Below are positions 1-6,678 of a stretch of DNA of 15,710 bases, one piece after another (the stretch's first letter is position 1; the number at the start of each line of letters is the position of its first letter). The notes beneath the pieces were generated by a model. The model searched no databases and was not told where the DNA came from. It was given only the letters and a program-made list of their open reading frames with translations. Position numbers and translations under genes: made by a program. Origin of the DNA: Deltaproteobacteria bacterium (GTDB lineage: Bacteria > Desulfobacterota > Desulfobulbia > Desulfobulbales > Desulfobulbaceae); assembly GCA_013151365.1 (NCBI GenBank), contig JAADIK010000182.1, positions 1 to 15,710 on the forward strand, given 5' to 3'.

Positions 1-322
1 CTGGTTCGTTATGCTCTACAGAATGGTTTTGGACTGTAATAATTGATCCCTCTGTTCAATATTAAATCCTCGAACTACAGTATTTACCTGACAAAAACAC
101 ACTCCTTACCCGATTTTGTCGAATTGCACGTCATGTTATGAAGTGAGGCCGATGAGCATCTATTTGCGCTGTCATGGATTCAGGTACGCGTTATCCGAAT
201 GCACCGACAAGTGGCTTGCTATGTAAAGTTGGTGACAGCCCGGTTTGAAAAGTAGCCCCAAAAAGCGGGCCATTTCAGAACCAATTTTACGAGGCCTGGG
301 ATATGACGAAAAGGAGACGAAC
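1..322. other. non-coding region before the adhesin gene
   Basis: No convincing gene is visible here. An in-frame extension of the adhesin reaches upstream to 245, but the real start at 323 has its own ribosome binding site, so the extension is not coding. I see no strong promoter: a TTGTCG...TATGAA pair near 116-142 has only a 15-base spacer and is not convincing. The promoter of the adhesin must lie here or beyond the left edge. Confidence 0.5.
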
Positions 323-1939
323 ATGAGGAAGGAAATGCAACTCGGAAAGAGCAGGGAAAACAAGGCGCTCAATGTCTTCGTATGCGCGGCGTTGGCCGCC
401 TTGTTATGGGGCAATGTCCCGTCGGCGTTGGCGGCCTCCTACGCAGCCCCCACGAGCGCCATAGCCAGCGGTGCTAACAGTACGGCAGTGGGTGACCAAG
501 CTACGGCCAGCGGAGACGACAGCACGGCGACAGGTATGTTGAGCACGGCCAGCGGTCACTACAGCACGGCGACGGGTAAGTCGAGTACGGCCAGCGGTTT
601 CGAAAGCACGGCGGCTGGTCATATGGGCCAAGCCGTCGGTTACCGGAGTACGGCAACTGGGGCGGATAGCCATGCCATCGGACAATACAGCACGGCGACG
701 GGTCGATTGAGTACGGCCAGCGGTGACTACAGCACGGCAACGGGTGCGGATAGCACGGCCAGCGGTGACGACAGCACGGCGACGGGTATGTTGAGTACGG
801 CCAGCGGTCACTACAGCACGGCGACGGGTAAGTCGAGTACGGCCAGCGGTTTCGAAAGCACGGCGGCTGGTCATATGAGCCAAGCCGTCGGTTACCGGAG
901 CACGGCAACTGGGGCGGATAGCAAGGCCGGCGGTGCCTACGGCACGGCGACGGGTCGGTTGAGTACGGCCAGCGGTGCCTCCAGCACGGCGACGGGTGCG
1001 GATAGCACTGCCAGCGGAGACTCCAGCACGGCGATTGGCGAGGGCAGCTCCGCCACTGCGTCTTCAAGCGTGGCTCTCGGCCAGGGTTCGGTTGCCAGCG
1101 AGGCAAACACCGTCTCGGTCGGCACGTCTTCATCGCGGCGCCGCATTACCAACGTAGCGGACGGAATCGCGCCGACCGACGCGGTCACGGTCGGACAGTT
1201 GACCGTGACGAACGGACAGGTTGCCACCAACTCGTCGAATATTGCCACCAACTCATCGAATATCGCCACTAACTCGTCGAACATCGCTACCAATTCATCG
1301 AATATCACGACCAACTCGTCGCACATCGATGTTCTGCGGAAGCACGCACGGGGCTTCAGCTGGACGGCCAGCGGGGCAAGCGCCAGCGGGGCAAGCGCCA
1401 GCGGTACCGGCAGCACCGCGGTCGGCGACGGCGCCGCCGCCAAAACCAATGACACCGCGATAGGCAGCAACGCCAGGGTCAATATGGACGGCAGCACCGC
1501 GGTTGGCGCCAACACGACCATTGACGCGCCCAACAGTGTAGCCATAGGCGCGGACTCGAGGGTCGTTCATGGTGCGGCCGGGAGCGTGGCCTTGGGCCAG
1601 GGTTCGGTTGCCAGCGAACCGAATACCGTCTCGGTCGGTTCGGGCGGCCACGAGCGTCGCATCACCAACGTATCGGAAGGAACCGAGCCAAACGACGCGG
1701 CCACGGTCAGGCAGGTGAACAGGTCTACGGCGCTTGCGTCCGCCATGTCCTCCCTCGTGCCGAACGGGCGCGCGAACGGTAACCTGCAGGCTGCCATAGG
1801 TATAGGTCATGCCGGGCATCAAACCGCCCTGGCCGGTGGCATGTTCTACTATGTCAAAAAGAACATAATGGTCAATGCCGGTATATCGACCACGTTTGAC
1901 AAAACTACCGAGCGGGCCGGCGTTACCTTCAGCTTTTAG
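323..1939 (+). CDS. YadA-like trimeric autotransporter adhesin
   Basis: Predicted 538-residue outer-membrane adhesin that would trimerise and display a fibre for attachment. In order: a signal peptide (cleavage likely after ALAA, about residue 38); a long YadA-type head of 14-residue SxxSTATG/STASG repeats (about 43-270); a neck (ITNVADG...DAVTVGQL, about 275-293); a short stalk of five ATNSSNI heptads (301-335), with Ile and Asn at core positions as in Asn-layer coiled coils; a second smaller head (STAVG, SVAIGADS, SVALGQGS); a second neck (about 447-466); and a C-terminal four-strand YadA anchor ending in Phe. I chose ATG 323 because AAGGAG lies at 311-316 and the signal peptide follows directly. 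The head contains a near-identical 84-residue duplication. Antisense frames here are open only because of the repeats. The family is clear; the ligand is unknown. Confidence 0.93.
   Translation: MRKEMQLGKSRENKALNVFVCAALAALLWGNVPSALAASYAAPTSAIASGANSTAVGDQATASGDDSTATGMLSTASGHYSTATGKSSTASGFESTAAGHMGQAVGYRSTATGADSHAIGQYSTATGRLSTASGDYSTATGADSTASGDDSTATGMLSTASGHYSTATGKSSTASGFESTAAGHMSQAVGYRSTATGADSKAGGAYGTATGRLSTASGASSTATGADSTASGDSSTAIGEGSSATASSSVALGQGSVASEANTVSVGTSSSRRRITNVADGIAPTDAVTVGQLTVTNGQVATNSSNIATNSSNIATNSSNIATNSSNITTNSSHIDVLRKHARGFSWTASGASASGASASGTGSTAVGDGAAAKTNDTAIGSNARVNMDGSTAVGANTTIDAPNSVAIGADSRVVHGAAGSVALGQGSVASEPNTVSVGSGGHERRITNVSEGTEPNDAATVRQVNRSTALASAMSSLVPNGRANGNLQAAIGIGHAGHQTALAGGMFYYVKKNIMVNAGISTTFDKTTERAGVTFSF
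503..1008 (+). repeat. 252-bp tandem duplication in the adhesin head
   Basis: Two copies (about 503-756 and 755-1008) with a 252-base period, equal to 84 residues or six 14-residue head repeats. Over the first roughly 160 bases the copies differ at only about four sites by my reading, including synonymous positions; the later part has diverged more. A third partial copy begins near 1007. This suggests a recent duplication or gene conversion, and copy number could vary by recombination. Confidence 0.85.
1223..1327 (+). repeat. five 21-bp stalk repeats
   Basis: Five tandem 21-base units encode ATNSSNI (the last two are variants, ATNSSNI and TTNSSHI). Units differ mainly at third codon positions, so the heptad is conserved at the protein level more than at the DNA level. 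With Ile at core position a and Asn at core position d, this is consistent with a trimeric coiled coil containing buried Asn layers, as in other trimeric autotransporters. Confidence 0.8.
1367..1404 (+). repeat. 15-bp tandem repeat (GASAS)
   Basis: Two identical 15-base units and a partial third encode SGASASGASASG, between the stalk and the second head. It is a likely slippage-prone spacer. Confidence 0.7.
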
Positions 1940-1969
1940 TGTCTTGAGAATTGATGTCTGGTTTTATAG

Positions 1970-2001
1970 AAAACCGACCCTCCTTGGGGTCGGTTTTTTT
2001 T
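1970..2001 (+). terminator. intrinsic terminator of the adhesin gene
   Basis: A perfect 10-bp stem, AAACCGACCC (1971-1980) with GGGTCGGTTT (1987-1996), has a 6-base loop and is followed by an eight-T run. It lies 31 bases after the adhesin stop codon. Confidence 0.92.
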
Positions 2002-2050
2002 ATGATCTTGATCCGCCGGTCGCGCTGTCCGTCGAACCGGCAATAAGTTG

Positions 2051-2087
2051 TTGACTTTCAGCTTCCTGTTTTGTAAGCGTAATTACG
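2051..2087 (+). promoter_or_regulatory. possible promoter/operator before the methyltransferase
   Basis: TTGACT at 2051-2056 resembles a -35 box, but the -10 region (TGTAAG or GTAATT) is poor. A perfect 10-base palindrome, CGTAATTACG, lies at 2078-2087 and could be an operator. Apart from this and the terminator, the interval 1940-2222 shows nothing. Confidence 0.2.
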
Positions 2088-2222
2088 TTATTATTGAAGA
2101 GCTTGAGGTTATATGCAGGGTCTGGGCAGGAGTAATCGGGATACGCAAACTCTAATCATCCGATTTCCCCCTCTCCATGCTTCTGGATCCCTTGGTCTGA
2201 AAAGCGATTCCTTATCATCTTC

Positions 2223-3206
2223 ATGGTGAAAGCGATGGGCCACTTGGTTAATTATGTGGAAGTTTTCGAAGTCGTCACGGCTGAGAATTTCGATGAGGAA
2301 CTCTATCTCCGTGAGAACCAGGATGTCAGGGAGGCGGTCGAAGATGGTAAGGTGAAGTCAGGATTGCAACATTTTACTCGCCATGGCCACAAGGAGCAGC
2401 GAAAGCAGGGGAAAAGAAATTATCTTCCAGATGTTATCGCGTTGCGAAAAAAGAAGGCCGAGCGGATCAAGAAGATCCTGAAGCCCGATGCGATTGTAAG
2501 TCAGAAAAGTGATTATATCTTAGATTCCATCACTGAAGAGAAAAAGACCAAATTTAATTTCGAGAGCACGGAGAAAGTTTCGTCCTTTTTCTATGACAGT
2601 GTTCCTCTCGACATAATCAACAGCCTGCCGGAAGGCCTGATTCTTGACTGCGGCGCCGGATTTCGACCGGTCTATTATGAAAATGTGGTGAATTACGAGA
2701 TCGCCCCCTATCCGACCACGGATGTGTTGGGTTTTGCCGAGCAGCTTCCTTTTGCTGATAACAGCTTTGATGCTGTTTTCTCCTTTGCGGTGTTGGAACA
2801 TGTAAAATATCCTTTCGCGGCGGCACGTGAATTGTCGAGGGTGCTCAAGCCGGGAGGGCAACTTGCGGTGTGCGCCGCTTTTCTCCAACCATTACACGGA
2901 TATCCTCACCATTATTTCAACATGACCGCCCCGGGTTTAAAGGTATTGTTTGAAGAGGATATCGAGATCGAGCGGCAGTTTATAAACAGCGGGACCGGAC
3001 CCATAAGCACATTGACCTGGTTTCTCAGGGAATGGGGGGAAAACCTGCCGAAAGACGTAAGGAAAAAATTTTACAAAATGAAGGTCGGCGATTTAATCGG
3101 GCAACCTTATGAACACGCCGATAAATCCTTTGTGACATGCCTGCCGGAGAAAACCTGTTTTGAACTGGCCTGTGCCACCCTCATGACCGGCCGGAAGAGG
3201 CGATAG
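2223..3206 (+). CDS. class I SAM-dependent methyltransferase with N-terminal YLxxNxDV domain
   Basis: A 327-residue protein. The C-terminal half is a Methyltransf_11-type fold: SAM-binding motif I LDCGAGFRP (about 141-149), then LPFADNSFDAVFSFAVLEHV (about 175-194) and a LKPGGQLAV strand (208-216). Residues about 23-60 (EELYLRENQDVREAV... HFTRHGHKEQR) match a small module often found at the start of cell-surface carbohydrate glycosyltransferases and methyltransferases; the region between is charged and Lys-rich. That suggests, but does not prove, a substrate in surface polysaccharide or lipid biosynthesis. No strong ribosome binding site precedes ATG 2223; ATG 2235 with a weak GGTGAAAG upstream is an alternative. 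It converges on the DUF302 gene, with only 14 bases between the two stop codons and no visible terminator. Confidence 0.8.
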   Translation: MVKAMGHLVNYVEVFEVVTAENFDEELYLRENQDVREAVEDGKVKSGLQHFTRHGHKEQRKQGKRNYLPDVIALRKKKAERIKKILKPDAIVSQKSDYILDSITEEKKTKFNFESTEKVSSFFYDSVPLDIINSLPEGLILDCGAGFRPVYYENVVNYEIAPYPTTDVLGFAEQLPFADNSFDAVFSFAVLEHVKYPFAAARELSRVLKPGGQLAVCAAFLQPLHGYPHHYFNMTAPGLKVLFEEDIEIERQFINSGTGPISTLTWFLREWGENLPKDVRKKFYKMKVGDLIGQPYEHADKSFVTCLPEKTCFELACATLMTGRKRR

Positions 3207-3220
3207 TGTTGTGCCTTAGC

Positions 3221-3766
3221 CTATTGGTACTGCTTCTCTGTTTCTATAACCTCGTTGATCAAACCGCTCAGCAGGTTCTCAACCGTCTTTAAAACCGCCC
3301 GGTCTTTGCCTTTTGTATTCCCCCAGTACAGGCGCCGGTAGGAAAGATACACCTTGCCCGGGTTGTCCGGCAGGGAGTAGACCATGATCTGGTAAGGACA
3401 GAATGCGATGTAGTGAGGATTCTGCTCCATCATTTTTCTGGAGATGATCGCACTGCAAAACTCCATGACCTTGGCACGGGCAAAGATTTTCCTGTTCTGA
3501 TTCAGGGCCTTGCCGGTACGTTCAATCATCTCTCCTACATGCGAAACCGACGAGATCACCAGGCCCCGATTGTTCAGGGCCGTGGTCAGGTCATCCCAGA
3601 TCTGATCGTAATTCCCGACCACCGAGCGTATGACCACGGGCTGCTCTTCATTCCGCAGCGCCTGCTGCCCGCCGGCCTGCGGGACTGCGCAGCCGTAGAG
3701 GGCGAGCAGCAGGGCTTGGATAAGGATGAGCCGCAGGGCCGGGTTGCCGAGATTTAAACTTTTCAC
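3221..3766 (-). CDS. DUF302-domain lipoprotein
   Basis: A 181-residue predicted lipoprotein. The signal peptide ends in a lipobox, LYGC (acylated Cys26). The rest resembles the DUF302 fold: an alternating sheet/helix segment with EFCSAIISRKMMEQNPHY and FCPYQIMVYSLP (about 102-132), where the family usually has conserved Cys/Pro features. Translation starts at GTG 3766, one base past the TGA of the transporter. A GAGGGA ribosome binding site lies inside the transporter's last codons, so the two are probably translationally coupled. DUF302 proteins recur near sulfur-oxidation genes, but their chemistry is not established. Here I infer a periplasmic partner for sulfur uptake or binding. Confidence 0.8.
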   Translation of the reverse strand: MKSLNLGNPALRLILIQALLLALYGCAVPQAGGQQALRNEEQPVVIRSVVGNYDQIWDDLTTALNNRGLVISSVSHVGEMIERTGKALNQNRKIFARAKVMEFCSAIISRKMMEQNPHYIAFCPYQIMVYSLPDNPGKVYLSYRRLYWGNTKGKDRAVLKTVENLLSGLINEVIETEKQYQ

Positions 3767-3767
3767 T

Positions 3768-4997
3768 TCAATCCCTCATTATTTGCCAAAGCATAAATTT
3801 CGCGGCGGCCATCGCCCCAAGAGCGATAGACGTCATGGTGAGTATGCTGCCCAGAGACATTGTTGAGATGCCGCTTAAGCCCTGGCCGATATTGCAGCCA
3901 AGCCCTACTACCGCGCCGAATCCCATGAGCAGGCCGCCGAAAAGATTAAATTTGAACTGCTGAAGCTGCGGCGCCACCCAGTTAAAGGTGCCGCTGATTC
4001 GGGCGGCCAGGAACGAGCCGGCCAGAACGCCGAATACCGTGGCAATGGCGAAGTTGATTGTCTCCCCGGTCCAGAGAATGATGTACCGGAAGCTCTCTGC
4101 ATCGGCCAGGGCAAAGGTAAGACTCTTGGGCCGCCACTTTTGCAACAGGGCCGGATCGGCAGGACCGGTGAAGGAAAAGCTGTCAATGAGCGGCAGGGCC
4201 TTGTGGGCCGCGCCGTTGATCCACCAGGCCAGGACAATGGTCAGGCCGATAGCCGCCCCGGCCGCTGGCCACTGCCAGCCCCACCATTCAGAGTCCTTCG
4301 GCGCCATCAGCATAAAAACAACCAATATAATTTCAAGGGCCAGGAGAATCAACCACCAGGGGATCGATGGAAAAATTTCCGGCAGATACTGGCTCTTGAA
4401 GCCCAGCGTAATTGAGTTGAGATAGTCAACCCGGACGTAGGCCAATATTCCCCACAAGGTGGCTCCGGAGGCGAGGATAAAGGCCATTACACTGCCCATC
4501 GACCCCAGGTCCCCTTCGGCGGCGCGAACCAGGATCCTGCTGGCGCAACCGCCAGTATAGACAATTCCTATTCCAAAAGTCAAGCCGCCGATAATGTAAC
4601 TGAGCCAGGTAAAAGGAGAGGACACGTAGATGCTGTACTGGATATCAACCTGTCCTGTTTTATATAAAATTTGCGTACCCAGAATGGCGACAAATAAAGC
4701 CATGGCATAGGAGCGCGTCTGAAAGAGATCGCCGATGGTTACCCGGGCATGACAGGCCGCGGCGATACAAAACTTGGAGCGCTGGACAACCGCACCCATG
4801 ATGCCGCCAATAACAAGACCGCCCAGCACCAGGATAGTATGGATCGAATCTTTGATCATGGCTATTTTGTCATCCGACGCGGCCGAGAAATCAAGCCCCG
4901 CATAGGACTTGATTCTGAAAATAAGATACAGCGTCACGGCAAATCCTGCGGCAATCAGGGCTATAACAACCCCCTCCCTGAGTTTTTCTTTTGACAT
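3768..4997 (-). CDS. YeeE/YedE-family sulfur (thiosulfate-type) transporter
   Basis: A 409-residue inner-membrane protein with many hydrophobic helices, matching the YeeE/YedE (sulf_transp) family, whose characterised member TsuA imports thiosulfate. The conserved cysteine motifs of the internally repeated fold are present: SKFCIAAACHARV (Cys77, Cys82), TGGCASRILVRAAEGDLGS (Cys151) and GLGCNIGQGLSG (Cys368). These cysteines are thought to relay the substrate through the membrane. I chose ATG 4997 because GAGGGTG lies just upstream; a longer in-frame reading to 5075 runs through the repeated leader element and lacks a signal for initiation. It is preceded by a 137-base leader and a strong sigma-54 promoter, and followed at once by the DUF302 lipoprotein. 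Thiosulfate is likely, but sulfide, selenium or other sulfur species are possible. Confidence 0.9.
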   Translation of the reverse strand: MSKEKLREGVVIALIAAGFAVTLYLIFRIKSYAGLDFSAASDDKIAMIKDSIHTILVLGGLVIGGIMGAVVQRSKFCIAAACHARVTIGDLFQTRSYAMALFVAILGTQILYKTGQVDIQYSIYVSSPFTWLSYIIGGLTFGIGIVYTGGCASRILVRAAEGDLGSMGSVMAFILASGATLWGILAYVRVDYLNSITLGFKSQYLPEIFPSIPWWLILLALEIILVVFMLMAPKDSEWWGWQWPAAGAAIGLTIVLAWWINGAAHKALPLIDSFSFTGPADPALLQKWRPKSLTFALADAESFRYIILWTGETINFAIATVFGVLAGSFLAARISGTFNWVAPQLQQFKFNLFGGLLMGFGAVVGLGCNIGQGLSGISTMSLGSILTMTSIALGAMAAAKFMLWQIMRD

Positions 4998-5026
4998 CTC
5001 ACCCTCTTTTTTAAAAAATATTATGC

Positions 5027-5142
5027 TGCGTTGGCAACTCGTTGATATCACACCAGGATAATCGTAACTGGTCACAGGGTGTGGTACTTTGCGTTATTAC
5101 TTGCATCTGCACTGTTCTCGAACGCGCACGTTCACGGATTCA
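5027..5142 (-). repeat. leader repeat, copy A (5' UTR of the transporter)
   Basis: Read on the minus strand, this block starts at about the predicted sigma-54 transcription start and runs to 30 bases before the transporter ATG. It shares TGAATCCGTGA, then TTCGAGAAC, GTGCAGATGCAAG and a final 37 identical bases (5027-5063) with the copy at 15623-15710, in the same order. The middle part (5064-5099) differs between copies. Small CGAG-loop hairpins (GTT-CGAG-AAC, CAA-CGAG-TTG) are conserved. In this copy CACACC/GGTGTG (5049-5054 with 5078-5083) could form a hairpin unique to it. Being transcribed ahead of the transporter, it could be a regulatory RNA leader; a mobile repeat is also possible. Confidence 0.75.
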
Positions 5143-5144
5143 AG

Positions 5145-5160
5145 TGCAAGGGACATGCCA
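5145..5160 (-). promoter_or_regulatory. sigma-54 (-24/-12) promoter of the transporter operon
   Basis: On the minus strand the sequence reads TGGCATGTCCCTTGCA, against the RpoN consensus TGGCACG-N4-TTGCW. The GG and GC elements are separated by exactly 10 bases. Predicted transcription start is about 5134, giving a 137-base leader before the YeeE-type gene. The same core occurs upstream of the sox operon at 14552-14567, with enhancers at identical distances. Confidence 0.85.
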
Positions 5161-5189
5161 GCCGTTCAGGACATAAAATTGCCCGGAAT

Positions 5190-5236
5190 TGTCCATTTTT
5201 GAACACCCGGAGCCTTGGGATTGTCCCGAAATGTCC
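5190..5236 (-). promoter_or_regulatory. paired enhancer (UAS) for the transporter sigma-54 promoter
   Basis: The proximal site GTGTTC-N6-GGACA (5190-5206) is an imperfect palindrome 29 bases upstream of the -24 box. Fifteen bases further is GGACA-N5-GGACA (5222-5236), with another GGACA half-site at 5245-5249. The spacing and the half-sites match the sox upstream region at 14597-14643. This is probably the binding region for the NtrC-type regulator whose gene ends at 5312. It lies in the 170-base gap after that gene. A TCCGG-CTG-CCGGA hairpin (5264-5276) could be a weak 3' end signal for the regulator transcript. Confidence 0.7.
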
Positions 5237-5311
5237 TTTTGAGATGTCCTTTTAAGTGGTGATTCCGGCTGCCGGAGGGAAGGGTGATTGTTTTGGGTGA
5301 TCTGTTACCGA

Positions 5312-6673
5312 TTATAACAGCTGATATTTTTCCATCTTGGTTCGCAACTGCCGACGGGTGATTCCCAGTCTTTTGGCAGCACGGGTCTGGTTCCAATTCT
5401 CGTGCTTCAGGGCCTTGAGAACGGCAATCCGTTCAAGCTCGGCCAGGGGCATGCCCGCGAGTTCCAGAAGTTCCTGGTCTTCCGGCGGCTGCTCCTCGCC
5501 CCGCGACTCTAAAAAATGGTTTTGCAGTTTCTGCGGCAGGTCTTCCAGGACAATCATATCGAGACGGGACAAAACCACTCCCCGCTCGATGATGTTTTGC
5601 AATTCCCGGATATTACCGGGCCATTCGTACCGCATAAGCGCCTCGAGTGCCAACGGATCTATGCCGCGGATAAATTTTTTGTTTTCCGCCGAATATTTAT
5701 CCAGAAAGTGCTCGGCCAGCAGAGGAATATCCTCCTTGCGATCCCGCAAGGTCGGCGTCCTGATCTGGATTACATTCAAGCGGTAAAAGAGATCCTCACG
5801 GAACCTGCCGTTTTCAATCTCTTTTTCCAGGTCACGATTGGTGGCGGCGATAATCCGGCAGTTCGATGCCAGCTGGTCCCGGCCGCCGATCCGGTAAAAG
5901 ACCCGCTCCTGTAAAAAACGCAGGAGTTTGATTTGCATGGCAATGGACATCTCGCCGATCTCATCGAGGAACAGGGTTCCCCGGTCGGCCATCTCCACCT
6001 TGCCGGTCTCCCTGGAAACGGCGCCGGTGAAGGTTCCTTTTTCATGGCCGAACAGCTCGTTTTCGATCAAATCCGCCGGAATGGCCGCGCAATTGATCGC
6101 AATCAGAGGAAAGTCCCGGCGCGCAGAGGCGGAATGGATCGCCCTGGCCACCAGTTCCTTGCCCGTGCCCGACTCCCCGGTAATCAATATGTTGGCGCGG
6201 CTTGAACTGACAATTTTAACCGTGGAAATAACCTCGTCGACCGCCGGACTGCTGCCGATAATGCCGAACCGTTCCCCGGTCTCTTCCACCGTTTGCGGGC
6301 TCTTTATTGCCTGCTCCTTCAACAGGGTGTGCCGGATAAGGGCCATCATCTCGTCCATGTCCACCGGCTTGGTCAGATAGCTGGCGGCCCCGTTTTTCAT
6401 CACCTCCACGGCATTGTCGATACTGCCGTAAGCCGTGATCACGAGTACCGGCAGTGAGGGCTGCTTCCTTTTGATCCATTGCAGGAGGTTCAGGCCGGAT
6501 TGCCCGGGCAGACGCATATCCGTGAGGACCAGGTCAATATTCAGTTCGCCGACCTTGTGTACCGCCTCCTCGTAATTCCGGGCGGTCTCCACCTCAAAGC
6601 CCTCCTTTTTCAGGTAACTTGAAAGGACCTTCCGGACATTCCTTTCATCATCCACGACCAGAATCGTCCGCAT
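5312..6673 (-). CDS. NtrC-family sigma-54-dependent response regulator
   Basis: A 453-residue transcription activator with all three NtrC modules. The receiver (1-120) has acidic pocket D8/D9, phospho-acceptor Asp52, Thr80 and Lys102. The AAA+ sigma-54 activation domain (about 138-375) has Walker A GESGTGKE (166-173), a GTFTGA loop (213-218, the GAFTGA motif with Thr for Ala), Walker B GTLFLDEIGE and an arginine-rich sensor region. The C-terminal Fis-type helix-turn-helix (about 425-450) contains NQTRAAKRLGITRRQLRTK. Its gene starts five bases after the kinase stop, with GAGGCG overlapping the kinase end, so the two form a cognate pair. It sits beside one sigma-54 promoter and upstream of another with the same enhancer pattern, so it is the likely activator of the transporter, sox and perhaps ccdA genes. 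Confidence 0.95.
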   Translation of the reverse strand: MRTILVVDDERNVRKVLSSYLKKEGFEVETARNYEEAVHKVGELNIDLVLTDMRLPGQSGLNLLQWIKRKQPSLPVLVITAYGSIDNAVEVMKNGAASYLTKPVDMDEMMALIRHTLLKEQAIKSPQTVEETGERFGIIGSSPAVDEVISTVKIVSSSRANILITGESGTGKELVARAIHSASARRDFPLIAINCAAIPADLIENELFGHEKGTFTGAVSRETGKVEMADRGTLFLDEIGEMSIAMQIKLLRFLQERVFYRIGGRDQLASNCRIIAATNRDLEKEIENGRFREDLFYRLNVIQIRTPTLRDRKEDIPLLAEHFLDKYSAENKKFIRGIDPLALEALMRYEWPGNIRELQNIIERGVVLSRLDMIVLEDLPQKLQNHFLESRGEEQPPEDQELLELAGMPLAELERIAVLKALKHENWNQTRAAKRLGITRRQLRTKMEKYQLL

Positions 6674-6678
6674 CTTGT

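Noticed and set aside
404..1545. Long open frames on the minus strand across the adhesin (159, 210, 202 and 175 residues)
   Set aside because: They mirror the 42-base periodic head repeats and GC-rich stalk/head regions, give repetitive Arg/Pro-rich peptides, and have no start signals; the plus-strand reading is a clear known family.
4998..5075. Longer N-terminus for the transporter starting at 5075
   Set aside because: The extra 26 residues fall in the repeated leader element, and the ATG at 4997 has its own ribosome binding site before the first membrane helix.
5166..5396. Apparent small protein sharing a KAPGV(Q/R)KWTI peptide with a frame at 14393-14635
   Set aside because: The shared peptide is the translated UAS repeat; the similarity is at the DNA level with conserved spacing to sigma-54 cores, not coding conservation.
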